NCBI GenBank assembly: GCA_965233675.1
Contig: OZ247498.1
Location: 1,364,001 to 1,428,000 of the forward strand
Source: SZUA-309 sp965233675
GTDB taxonomy: Bacteria > Pseudomonadota > Gammaproteobacteria > Pseudomonadales > Azotimanducaceae
DNA length: 64,000 nucleotides
Reading direction: 5' to 3'
Shown: positions 16,712 through 24,457 of the stretch, one piece after another
Position numbering within the stretch: the stretch's first letter is position 1
How the letters are laid out: each line of letters opens with the position of its first letter
Translations under genes and position numbers: made by a program
The notes under the pieces: model-generated
The model's input: only the letters and a program-made list of their open reading frames with translations
Told to the model about the DNA's origin: nothing
Databases searched by the model: none

Positions 16712-17314
16712 ATGTTGCTGGCAATGACGGACAGTTCAATCCCTTCCACCCCACCAGGCACCACGAACGCGGCGATGGTCGCTGCCGATCCTCGCCAGGC
16801 GCAGGAGACGCTGAACCAACTGCTCGAGGGTGCCAGAAAGGGTGACCAGCGGGCCTTTGAACGACTCTACCGGCAGACGGTGGGGCCCGTGTACGGACTC
16901 TGCCTGCGGATGACGGCCAACCCGAGTCTGGCAGAAGACTGTGTGCAGCAGACCTATCTCCAGGCCTGGCGGAACCTGTCCCGCTTCCGGGGTGACAGTG
17001 CCCTGAGTACCTGGCTGCACCGGATCGCCGTCAACGAGGTGCGTGGTCATTTCCGGAAAGAAGCCCGGCACGACGTGGAGGTCGACGAAGAAGAACCTGC
17101 TGGACCCTCCTCCGTGACCGGCGCCGACATCGACCTGGAGCGGGCGATATCAGAACTGCCCGAGCGCGGACGGGCCGTCTTCGTGCTGGTGGGCGTTTAT
17201 GGATATCCCCACGAAGAAGCGGCCAGCATGCTGGATATGGCCGTTGGCACCAGCAAAGCCCACTTTCATCAAGCCAGGCGCCGCTTACAGGCGCGCCTTG
17301 GGAGCAGCAGATGA
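16712..17314 (+). CDS. RNA polymerase ECF-type sigma factor
   Basis: A 200-residue sigma-70 family protein with region 2 (AFERLYRQTVGPVYGLCLRMTANPSLAEDCVQQTYLQAWRNLSRFRGDSALSTWLHRIAVNEVRGHFR) and region 4 (LPERGRAVFVLVGVYGYPHEEAASMLDMAVGTSKAHFHQARRRLQARL). An unstructured N-terminal stretch of about 30 residues precedes region 2; ATG 16712 and ATG 16724 are both possible starts. The stop overlaps the start of the next gene as ATGA. The operon partner is a single-pass membrane protein, probably its anti-sigma factor. Confidence 0.92.
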   Translation: MLLAMTDSSIPSTPPGTTNAAMVAADPRQAQETLNQLLEGARKGDQRAFERLYRQTVGPVYGLCLRMTANPSLAEDCVQQTYLQAWRNLSRFRGDSALSTWLHRIAVNEVRGHFRKEARHDVEVDEEEPAGPSSVTGADIDLERAISELPERGRAVFVLVGVYGYPHEEAASMLDMAVGTSKAHFHQARRRLQARLGSSR

Positions 17315-17916
17315 CGAACATGCGTACAGACGAGCAGAGGCTGCTCGATCAGGTCGGCCGGCTGCCTCAGGCCATTGCGCCCGGCCGGGACCTGTGGCCG
17401 GACATTGAAAGCCAGCTCGCCGATCCGGCGGACGAACCGCATCCGGCGGCAGCGGCCGAGCCAGCCGGATCGGAGGTCGCCCATACCGGTCGCTGGCAGA
17501 CCTCGGTGGCCCTGGCTGCGAGCCTGATGCTGGCGGTATTCGTTGGTTACTCGCTGGGACGCGAAGCGGTGGAAACCCCACCGGATACATCCATAGCCGG
17601 GTATCCGGTGCAGGCGGGGACTGCCACTCAGCCCGTGAGTCTGGTGGAGGAAGTCGGTTTGCTGGAAGCCAGACGGACCATGGTGGCCGACATCGAAGCG
17701 GGCCTGGAACGGCTGCCGCCGGATGCCAGGACAGTGGTCACCGAGAACCTGCGGACCATCAACCAGGCGCTGGACGAGATTGACGCGGTACTGGCGGGAA
17801 ATCCTGCAGGTGGTCTCGATCGGCAGCTGCTGGTTGCCATGTATGCCGATCAGCTCACCCGACTCAGCAGCATGCAGACGCTGGTTATGAATTCGAATCA
17901 GGAGATTCTCTTATGA
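17311..17916 (+). CDS. Putative anti-sigma factor (single-pass membrane protein)
   Basis: A 201-residue protein with a cytoplasmic N-terminus containing AIAPGRDLWPDIESQL, a pattern I recall from proteins beside ECF sigma genes in gammaproteobacteria. One membrane helix follows (about residues 68-85, TSVALAASLMLAVFVGYSLG), then a periplasmic helical domain (about 110-200). No zinc anti-sigma HxxxCxxC motif is present. Its start overlaps the sigma stop (ATGA) and its own stop overlaps the next start (ATGA), so all three genes are translationally coupled. The anti-sigma role is inferred from position and topology. Confidence 0.72.
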   Translation: MTNMRTDEQRLLDQVGRLPQAIAPGRDLWPDIESQLADPADEPHPAAAAEPAGSEVAHTGRWQTSVALAASLMLAVFVGYSLGREAVETPPDTSIAGYPVQAGTATQPVSLVEEVGLLEARRTMVADIEAGLERLPPDARTVVTENLRTINQALDEIDAVLAGNPAGGLDRQLLVAMYADQLTRLSSMQTLVMNSNQEILL

Positions 17917-18884
17917 ACGCGCTCATCCATCACGCCCATTGTCGGCGCCAGGTTTTAACCCAGCTCTCCGGATGGATGCAGGATCGCCGTCAGCGGAATG
18001 GGATGTGGACAATACTCCTTGGCCTGCTGCTGGCGAGCCCGCCCGCTGTTGCCGCCACCGCCGTCGATGAACGACAGGATGCGTTACCGGAGGGGCATGT
18101 CGAGGTGATCAATGTCTCCGGCAGAGTATCCGTGAGCGGCTGGGAACGTGATGAGATCGCCATCACCGGGACGCTCGGCCGAGGGGTGGAACGACTGGAA
18201 TTCGCAGTCGAGGGCTCCTACACCAGGATCGAGGTGATCTATCCGAAGAACGGTCGCAGCGACAGCAGCGAACTCGAGATCCGTGTTCCGGCGGGCAGCA
18301 GCCTGGACGTGCGAACGGTCAGCGCGTCCATCCGGACCGAAGGTGTCACCGGACGACAGTGGCTGTCCTCGGTTTCCGGCCGTATCCGAAGCGACGTGTT
18401 CAGCAGCGAGCTCGAGGCGGAAACGGTCAGCGGATCCGTGACGGTGAGCGGTCACGAGCAGGTCGCGGTGCTGACCCTGAAGAGCGTCAGTGGCGACATT
18501 GAAGCCAGCGACGTGCGCGGCGAACTGGATGCTGGCTCGGTCAGTGGCGGTATCGATGTGAACGCCGGCATGCTCGACCGTGCTCGACTGGGTACCACCA
18601 GCGGTCGCATCACCCTGGAAGGCGGTCTTGCGGCTAATGGACGCTACGATATTTCGACCACCAGCGGCCGGATATCCATCACGCTTGATCACGATGCGGA
18701 TCTGGATCTGGATGCCCAGTCGTTCGGGGGCAGGATCGAGAACTGCTTTGGTGTCGAAGCGGAGCGACAGGGTTATTCGCCGGGACGGACGCTCCGGTAT
18801 CGGGTGGGCGAAGGCAACCGGAGTGTGCGGATCCGCAGTATGTCCAGCCGCATCGAGATCTGTGCGGAGTCGCTCAGCGGCTGA
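17913..18884 (+). CDS. Exported DUF4097-type beta-repeat protein
   Basis: Third gene of the sigma / anti-sigma unit. The hydrophobic signal segment (WTILLGLLLASPPAVAA) sits at residues 32-48 of the frame starting at 17913; an ATG at 18003 would put it at the N-terminus. The rest is a regular beta-repeat of about 20 residues carrying VSG or TSG (NVSGRVSVSG, SVSGRI, TVSGSVTVSG, SVSGDIEASD, SVSGGIDVN, TTSGRITLEG, TTSGRISITL), as in DUF4097 beta-solenoids. Two Cys near the C-terminus (ENCFG, IEICAE) may pair. The function is unknown; an envelope-located effector or sensor of the sigma system is an inference. Confidence 0.8.
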   Translation: MNALIHHAHCRRQVLTQLSGWMQDRRQRNGMWTILLGLLLASPPAVAATAVDERQDALPEGHVEVINVSGRVSVSGWERDEIAITGTLGRGVERLEFAVEGSYTRIEVIYPKNGRSDSSELEIRVPAGSSLDVRTVSASIRTEGVTGRQWLSSVSGRIRSDVFSSELEAETVSGSVTVSGHEQVAVLTLKSVSGDIEASDVRGELDAGSVSGGIDVNAGMLDRARLGTTSGRITLEGGLAANGRYDISTTSGRISITLDHDADLDLDAQSFGGRIENCFGVEAERQGYSPGRTLRYRVGEGNRSVRIRSMSSRIEICAESLSG

Positions 18885-18940
18885 CTCGCCGGTAGAGCCA
18901 CAGGACCGGAAGAATCTGCCTGAACCGTCCACAGGGTGAC

Positions 18941-19873
18941 TCAGGAAATTTCGTTGATGACCCCATGTGGCACATGCCCGGAAGGCATGTGGGGACTTGC
19001 CCGCTCCACATGCTGGGTCTGATCGTCGAAGAAGACGTCCGCGCCGAAGGCGCGCAGAAATTCTGTTTTCTCCATCCCGCCGAGAAACAGCGACTCATCC
19101 AGCCGCACATCCCACGCCCGCAGGGTTCGGATCACCCGTTCGTGGGCCGGGGCACTGCGGGCCGTGACCAGCGCGGTTCTGATCGGACACTCGTTCTCGG
19201 GAAATTCCCGTTGCAGAGCATGCAGAGAACGGAGGAATTCCTTGAAAGGTCCGCCTTCGAGTGGATCCGACGCCTGAGCACGCTCTGTTTCCGCAAACGC
19301 ATCCAGCCCCTTCTGCTGGTAGACCTGCTCCGCCTCGTCGGAAAACAGCACAGAGTCGCCGTCGAAAGCGAGCCGCAACTCTTCGGAGCCGGATGCTCTG
19401 GCATCGGTTCCGCTTCTGCCACCGAGCAGTGTGGCGGCCGCCACCCCGTGTTTCAGTGCGTGGGTCACGTCGTCTGCCTGAGTAGACAGAAACAGGCTGC
19501 CACCGAACGCGTGGATGTAGCGGTAAGGACTTTCCCCACCGCAGAAGGCGGCTCGGGTGATTTCCAGTTCGTGGGCGGCGATGGAGTTGAAAATTCGAAG
19601 CCCGGTGTCCGCAGAGTTTCTCGAGAGCAATATGACTTCTACTCGATGTTTATGCAGTAACTTATTGATATTAAGGAATTTATCAACAAAGTTGAATGCC
19701 TCGCCGCGCTCGAGAACCTTGTCCTCATGGGCGATCTGATAGCGCCGATAGGCTTCGAGGCCTTCCTCTTCGTATACCCGGTTGCTCTCATTCAGATCGA
19801 ACAGCGCACTGGAACTGATGGCGATGGTGAGCACGCTCACCGGCTGTTCCTCGATGGATGCGGATTCAGGCAT
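18941..19873 (-). CDS. 5'-nucleotidase (cytosolic 5'-nucleotidase I family)
   Basis: A 310-residue soluble protein that would hydrolyse nucleoside 5'-monophosphates. Key features are IAISSSALFDLNESN at the N-terminus, EVILLSRNSADTGLRIFNSI, FLSTQADDVTHALKHGVAAATLL, and the HAD-like LRLAFDGDSVLFSDEAE, all typical of the family of vertebrate cN-I and its bacterial homologs. It overlaps the end of the upstream YdcH-like gene by eight bases. Codons for residues about 60-85 are noticeably AT-rich compared with the rest of the gene. Confidence 0.85.
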   Translation of the reverse strand: MPESASIEEQPVSVLTIAISSSALFDLNESNRVYEEEGLEAYRRYQIAHEDKVLERGEAFNFVDKFLNINKLLHKHRVEVILLSRNSADTGLRIFNSIAAHELEITRAAFCGGESPYRYIHAFGGSLFLSTQADDVTHALKHGVAAATLLGGRSGTDARASGSEELRLAFDGDSVLFSDEAEQVYQQKGLDAFAETERAQASDPLEGGPFKEFLRSLHALQREFPENECPIRTALVTARSAPAHERVIRTLRAWDVRLDESLFLGGMEKTEFLRAFGADVFFDDQTQHVERASPHMPSGHVPHGVINEIS

Positions 19874-20096
19874 CCAGATCCGGGATCAGCTCGCTTTCGA
19901 GCCGTGCAATCATGTCTTTCAGTTTGAGCTTCCGTTTTTTCAGGCGCTGAACGCGCATGAGATCGTGGTGCCGTGATTCGATCAGGTGCACGATCACTTC
20001 ATCCAGATCCCTGTGTTCCACTCTGAGTTGCTCCAGCCAGCGCTGAATTTCGGCGTTATCCACCCGGACACCTGCTCTGCCGTTCCATGGCATCAT
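19866..20096 (-). CDS. YdcH-like small helical protein (DUF465)
   Basis: A 76-residue basic coiled-coil protein: IQRWLEQLRVEHRDLDEVIVHL and MRVQRLKKRKLKLKDMIARLESELIPDLDA. The RLKKRKLxLKDxIxxLE stretch is the DUF465/YdcH signature. The function is unknown. It is coupled to the 5'-nucleotidase by an eight-base overlap, a neighbourhood that suggests co-expression. Confidence 0.85.
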   Translation of the reverse strand: MMPWNGRAGVRVDNAEIQRWLEQLRVEHRDLDEVIVHLIESRHHDLMRVQRLKKRKLKLKDMIARLESELIPDLDA

Positions 20097-20217
20097 AAGG
20101 CCTCACCAAATCCGGTCAATGCGGCTGATCTCCGCCCGAAGCGCAGTGAGACCAGTCGTTCGCGGCACCCGTATGCACGGGGGCAGACCCGTTTCAAATG
20201 GGGAGGTCGACCAACAC

Positions 20218-20724
20218 GTGGTCATCCTGCTGGCATCCATACTCGCAACGGTGGGCTTTGTGGTCCTCATGCGTCTGCTGTGGCTGGCGAAACGCCCTTC
20301 CACATCGTCGACGGTGATTACCCTGGCGGCAATCAGCCTGATCGTCGGCCTCGTGATTCTCGCCGCCACCGGTCGCATGCACTGGATTGCCGCCGTCGGG
20401 GCCGCCCTCCTCCCCTTTCTGCGTCGGGGCGTGTCTCTCATCCGCTACCTGCCCATATTCAAGAGCCTGTTCGGTGCCTACCAGCAATTCGGGCGCAAGG
20501 GTGCGGCGGGCAATGGCGGCAACAGGGACCATGGCGGCAGTTCGAGCATGAGCCGGGATGAAGCCCGGGAAATACTCGGCTTAGGCCCCAAACCCAGCCG
20601 GGACGAGATCATCGAAGCCCACCGGCGACTCATGCAGAAGGTCCACCCCGACCGGGGCGGCTCAACTTATCTCGCCCAGCAGTTGAATGAAGCCAAAAGG
20701 GTACTGCTGAAAAAGGCCCCCTGA
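20218..20724 (+). CDS. Membrane-anchored J-domain protein
   Basis: Two or three N-terminal membrane helices (VILLASILATVGFVVLMRLLW, VITLAAISLIVGLVIL, possibly IAAVGAALLPFL) are followed by a Gly-rich linker and a compact C-terminal J domain with the HPD tripeptide (MQKVHPDRGGS). This is the Tim14/DjlA-like arrangement that recruits DnaK to the membrane. The J domain is truncated before helix IV, as in Tim14-type proteins. I chose GTG 20218 because GGGAGG lies 11 bases upstream; the frame is open to an ATG at 20119 but that part looks non-conserved. The client process is unknown. Confidence 0.75.
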   Translation: MVILLASILATVGFVVLMRLLWLAKRPSTSSTVITLAAISLIVGLVILAATGRMHWIAAVGAALLPFLRRGVSLIRYLPIFKSLFGAYQQFGRKGAAGNGGNRDHGGSSSMSRDEAREILGLGPKPSRDEIIEAHRRLMQKVHPDRGGSTYLAQQLNEAKRVLLKKAP

Positions 20725-20857
20725 CCACAACGTCCGAGGCATCGGCGCCGGGAGGCAGCCGGCCCATTGGCGGCAACCGCTGAACCTTTAGGTGCGAAAA
20801 GGTAAATCTGCGAACTGGTTCACGAGACGGGGAAACTATCTGCCCTAGGCTGGATGT

Positions 20858-21262
20858 ATGTCGCTCGAACGAAACATCCTGTCGGAAAACCTTGCCGGGA
20901 CGCTGGACCAGGCCGAGGAACGGCGTGTGCTGCCCCGTCTGCAGGGTCGGCAGATTTCGGCCTTCGTGCGCTGCAAGGGCAGTTTCAGTCGTCTCACGGT
21001 GGACGTGCTCGACTTCAACCGTTTCGGCGCGGCCATCCATCTGCACACGCCCCTGCCGCGGGAACAGGTCGTTTTTCTGACCCTGAAGCTCGGCACCACG
21101 CAACTGGAAAGGATCATCGGCGTGGTGCACAACTGCCTGGCATTGGAGTCGGGATTCCGTTGCGGGATCCGTTTCCGGACGCAATCTGAACTGCAGTTCG
21201 ACAAGGCGGCGATCGAGGATCAACTGGCGGCGCTGGAAGGCGATCTCTGCGATCCCGTCTGA
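20858..21262 (+). CDS. PilZ-domain protein
   Basis: A 134-residue single-domain protein. An arginine-rich motif RRVLPRLQG (residues 22-30) matches the c-di-GMP-binding RxxxR, and LDFNRFGAAIHLHTPLP matches the D/NxSxxG loop except that Arg replaces the conserved Ser. The following strands (VFLTLKL, IIGVVHNCLALESGFRCGIRF) complete the PilZ barrel. Binding of c-di-GMP is likely but weakened by the Ser substitution. It stands alone between the J-domain gene and the convergent TerB-like gene. Confidence 0.8.
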   Translation: MSLERNILSENLAGTLDQAEERRVLPRLQGRQISAFVRCKGSFSRLTVDVLDFNRFGAAIHLHTPLPREQVVFLTLKLGTTQLERIIGVVHNCLALESGFRCGIRFRTQSELQFDKAAIEDQLAALEGDLCDPV

Positions 21263-21270
21263 CGGGACAG

Positions 21271-21663
21271 TCAGTCGCCGATCAGCGTTCTGGCTTCGTC
21301 TTCGAGGGCGATCAAGCGCCGGACCCAGTTCTCGAGCAGCAGGAATTCATCGTCCGGTAACTGGAAGGCTTTGCATACTTCCCGCAGCAGGCATTCTTCT
21401 TCAATCTCAAATGCCCCATCGGCATAGCCGAGCCTGAGCAGATTCACCAGCGCGATCACCCGACTCTTGCGGGTTGTGAAGATCTGCTCGATACCGGACA
21501 GCTCCAGGTACTCCACATCCACCTGGGTGAGCTCCATTTCCCGCTTGAATTCATCCAGCATGCCTTCTTCGTTCGGATCGAGCAGGCCATCCGAGACGAC
21601 CACATTGTGTGCGAGCCCCATCAGCGCTTCGCGCTGCTCGGTGCTCAGAGACGAGAGCCACAT
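21271..21663 (-). CDS. TerB-like helical protein
   Basis: A 130-residue acidic all-helical protein (MWLSSLSTEQREALMGLAHNVVVSDGLLDPNEEGMLDEFKREM, YADGAFEIEEECLLREVCKAFQL). The two acidic DGxxDxxE-type repeats (SDGLLDPNEE, ADGAFEIEEE) resemble the metal-binding pairs of TerB-fold proteins. The function is unknown. It follows a 36-codon membrane peptide gene after 18 bases, with a CAGGA Shine-Dalgarno, so the two are probably one operon. Confidence 0.72.
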   Translation of the reverse strand: MWLSSLSTEQREALMGLAHNVVVSDGLLDPNEEGMLDEFKREMELTQVDVEYLELSGIEQIFTTRKSRVIALVNLLRLGYADGAFEIEEECLLREVCKAFQLPDDEFLLLENWVRRLIALEDEARTLIGD

Positions 21664-21681
21664 GAAATCCTGGCCCTCGAC

Positions 21682-21792
21682 CTACTGGAAGACGATGGAG
21701 GCCAGCATGATCAGGATAGACAGCCACCCCCAACCGATGACGGCCTTCATGAGGAGGCTTTGCTCGAAAAAGTCTTCAATGAGATACCACAT
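21682..21792 (-). CDS. Small single-pass membrane protein (36 residues)
   Basis: An ORF of 36 codons starting MWYLIEDFFEQSLLMKAV and ending in a hydrophobic helix (WGWLSILIMLASIVFQ). The mix of charged N-terminus and one membrane helix is typical of real small membrane proteins, and the stop lies 18 bases before the TerB-like ATG in the same orientation. The Shine-Dalgarno is weak. I do not recognise the family; it could be chance, but the hydrophobic helix and operon position argue for a gene. Confidence 0.5.
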   Translation of the reverse strand: MWYLIEDFFEQSLLMKAVIGWGWLSILIMLASIVFQ

Positions 21793-21925
21793 GGGGTTTT
21801 TCCAACCGGTCGATTCGATGGGAGCGAAGTTTACGGCATAACGGCGCGGAGTTGGACATGGGATTCAGGCCCGAAATTTCCCGCCCGGGCGGAAGGAACA
21901 GGTCATTGTCGAGTAGAATCACGCC

Positions 21926-24457
21926 GTGCCCCAAGCATTCGTTCATCTTCATCCGGAACTCGAATCCGCCGTCCAACGCTCGCTGGTCCTGACCACGACC
22001 GAACGGCTGCGGCGCAATCTGATTCGGGGCTTCAATGACGCCCAACTGGCGGCAGGCCGAAGCGCCTGGCCCACGCCCCGGGTGCAGACCATCGGTGGGT
22101 ATCTGGGCATTCTCTATGGCGCATTGCGGAGACATGACCCGGATCTGCCCGTCCTGATCGGCGCAGAAGCGGAGTACGCCCTGTTTCGAGCGACGGCGCC
22201 TGCCGGTGCGACGGAACTCGTGCCGCTGGCCCGGGAAGCGTGGGCGCTCTGCCAGCAGTGGGGCATTCCCATCGAATCCACCACATTCGGTGCCACGGAG
22301 AACGGACTGACGTTCGCCGAATGGAGCGACCGGCTGAAGCGCCGGCTGGAAAACCTTCATGCCATCACCCGGGCGGAACTCGCGACCGTTCCCCAACTCA
22401 GAAGCAACGAGCCGCTGATCAGTTGTCTTGCTTTCGAGCAGGTGCCGGCCACGGTTACGGACTGGCTCCAACGGCAGACGGGTACGGTGACGTACCTGGC
22501 GCCCATGGAACCATCCGGGCGTGGGACTTCCGCACAGCAGATGAGTTTCGATACCCCGGAGGAGGAACTTGCTGCCGTCAGCCGGTGGACGCGTCGTTTG
22601 CTGGAGGCGCGCTCAGATCGGGCCCGGATCGGCGTCATCGTCCCGGATCTGGGTAACCGGTATGGCGCTGTACTGCGTCAGTTCACCGCCGAACTCGATC
22701 CCATGCTGGCGACCGGTACCCAGGGCCTCATCGATATCGGCGGTGGCACGCCGCTCCGGACTCAGCCGATCTGGCAACCGGCCAGAGACTGGCTGGCCCT
22801 GTGTTTCGACCGCCTTGGGGTGGAGCGGACCCGGGTCTGTCTGAACAGCCCCTATCTCAACCTGCCGCGCATACCCGCGCTACCGGTCCAGATCGCGCCG
22901 ACGCTATCGCTGTATGAACTCGTTCGGCAGATGGATCTCCCGGAGCTGGGACCGGAGTTGCTGACCAGCGTGCGGACACTGCACGGCACAGAGCAACCAC
23001 TGGCTGCCTGGATCCATGCGTTTCGCGCGGTTCTGACCCTGGCTGGCTGGACGGGCCAGGGTGCGGGCAGCAATCAGTTTCAGGCGTTCCAGGAAATCGA
23101 CAAGCGTCTCGCTGCGCTGGCTCATTGGGCAGACGAGCGCAGTCTGAGTGCACGGAGCGCCCTCGAGCAGATCGATCAGTTCCTCAGCAGCATCACCTTT
23201 GCGCCGGAACGGCCACCGGCACCGGTCCAGATCATGGGTTACCTGGAAAGCACCGGACTGGATTTCACCCATCTCTGGGTGCTCGGCCTCGATGACCAGA
23301 GCTGGCCCAGGCTGCCTGCCCCGAATCCCTTCGTGCCCATACGTCTGTTGAAAAAACACCAGCTGCCCCGGACCACGCCTGAGCAGGAGGCCGAGTTTGC
23401 CGGCAGCCGGCTCGAGCAATGGACGCGCAGCACAGATCATCTGATCGTCAGCCACGCCCGGCACCAGGATGAAACGGAATGCCGGCCCAGTCCGCTCATC
23501 GGGCATCTGCCCCGGCTCGAGCGATTCGAGGAACACCGTCCGCATCCTGCTTTCGTGCACAGACACGATCAGCTCGAAGCAATCGATGACCGCCTGGGAC
23601 TGCCCCTGCCCCCGGGCCGCCATCGGGGCGGGACTACCCGGATTCGTGATCAGGCGACCTGCCCGTTTCGTGGCTATGCCATTCACCGGCTCGGTCTGCA
23701 GGAGGTCCGCCAGCCCCGCGGCCTGCCGGATGCGCTGGATCGGGGCATTCTGATCCATGAGACCCTGCATCGTCTGTATGAGAATGCGGCCCGCGACGGA
23801 CAGACGCCCGCCATGCTCACGGAGGTGCAGTTCGGTCAGGCGGCTGATCAGGCACTCGCCAGACACTACGGCCGATTCCCGGTTCCGTTTCGAAATCGGG
23901 AACGCGAGCGGCTTGTGCTGCTGCTGGATGCCTGGAACCGGCTCGAGTCGAGCCGGGACGATGTGGCGATCGAACACCTCGAACTCGGCATCACGGCCGA
24001 GTTCGGTGGGATCGGCCTGAATCTACGGATCGATCGCATCGACCGGATCGGCGAAGCGCACCTGGTCATTGACTACAAGACCGGGCGGATCGGCAATCGG
24101 CTGACGCAGGATCGATTGCTGGATCCGCAGTTGCCGCTCTATGCCCTGACCGATGCTTCGGTCAAAGGCGTGCTCTATGCGGAAATCGATGAAACGCGAC
24201 CGCGTCTGAAAGGGATATCCGAGCTGGATCTGGATCAGGCGTCCCTGGAAGCACCCGCAGGCGGCAGTTGGGAGGCACAGCGCAGACGATGGCAGAATCA
24301 GATCGATACGCTGACCGAAGAAATCAGCACCGGTTTTGCCGCAGTGACACCCTATGATTCGAGGGCCTGTCAGCTCTGCCATCTGCAGTCCCTGTGCCGG
24401 ATAGCGGCTGCGGATCATGAAGCAGGTCCGGCGTCCGCTGAGGACAGCCGCGGATGA
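21926..24457 (+). CDS. AddB-like PD-(D/E)XK nuclease, probable DNA repair protein
   Basis: An 843-residue protein similar in plan to AddB, the partner of AddA in double-strand-break resection. The C-terminal nuclease has RGILIHETLHRLYE and the catalytic core VIDYKTG (Asp716, Lys718). Four cysteines bracket the nuclease domain (Cys579 in ATCPF and Cys815, Cys818, Cys824 in CQLCHLQSLC), the pattern of the AddB iron-sulfur staple. Unlike AddB there is no Walker A near the N-terminus (SLVLTTTERLRRNL). The start is GTG; TAGAAT at 21914-21919 sits about seven bases before it, so a leaderless transcript is conceivable. The stop overlaps the start of the helicase gene (ATGA). Confidence 0.88.
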   Translation: MPQAFVHLHPELESAVQRSLVLTTTERLRRNLIRGFNDAQLAAGRSAWPTPRVQTIGGYLGILYGALRRHDPDLPVLIGAEAEYALFRATAPAGATELVPLAREAWALCQQWGIPIESTTFGATENGLTFAEWSDRLKRRLENLHAITRAELATVPQLRSNEPLISCLAFEQVPATVTDWLQRQTGTVTYLAPMEPSGRGTSAQQMSFDTPEEELAAVSRWTRRLLEARSDRARIGVIVPDLGNRYGAVLRQFTAELDPMLATGTQGLIDIGGGTPLRTQPIWQPARDWLALCFDRLGVERTRVCLNSPYLNLPRIPALPVQIAPTLSLYELVRQMDLPELGPELLTSVRTLHGTEQPLAAWIHAFRAVLTLAGWTGQGAGSNQFQAFQEIDKRLAALAHWADERSLSARSALEQIDQFLSSITFAPERPPAPVQIMGYLESTGLDFTHLWVLGLDDQSWPRLPAPNPFVPIRLLKKHQLPRTTPEQEAEFAGSRLEQWTRSTDHLIVSHARHQDETECRPSPLIGHLPRLERFEEHRPHPAFVHRHDQLEAIDDRLGLPLPPGRHRGGTTRIRDQATCPFRGYAIHRLGLQEVRQPRGLPDALDRGILIHETLHRLYENAARDGQTPAMLTEVQFGQAADQALARHYGRFPVPFRNRERERLVLLLDAWNRLESSRDDVAIEHLELGITAEFGGIGLNLRIDRIDRIGEAHLVIDYKTGRIGNRLTQDRLLDPQLPLYALTDASVKGVLYAEIDETRPRLKGISELDLDQASLEAPAGGSWEAQRRRWQNQIDTLTEEISTGFAAVTPYDSRACQLCHLQSLCRIAAADHEAGPASAEDSRG

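Noticed and set aside
22904..23977. 357-codon open frame antisense to the AddB-like gene
   Set aside because: Mirror of a coupled, motif-bearing gene; composition is that of a shadow frame.
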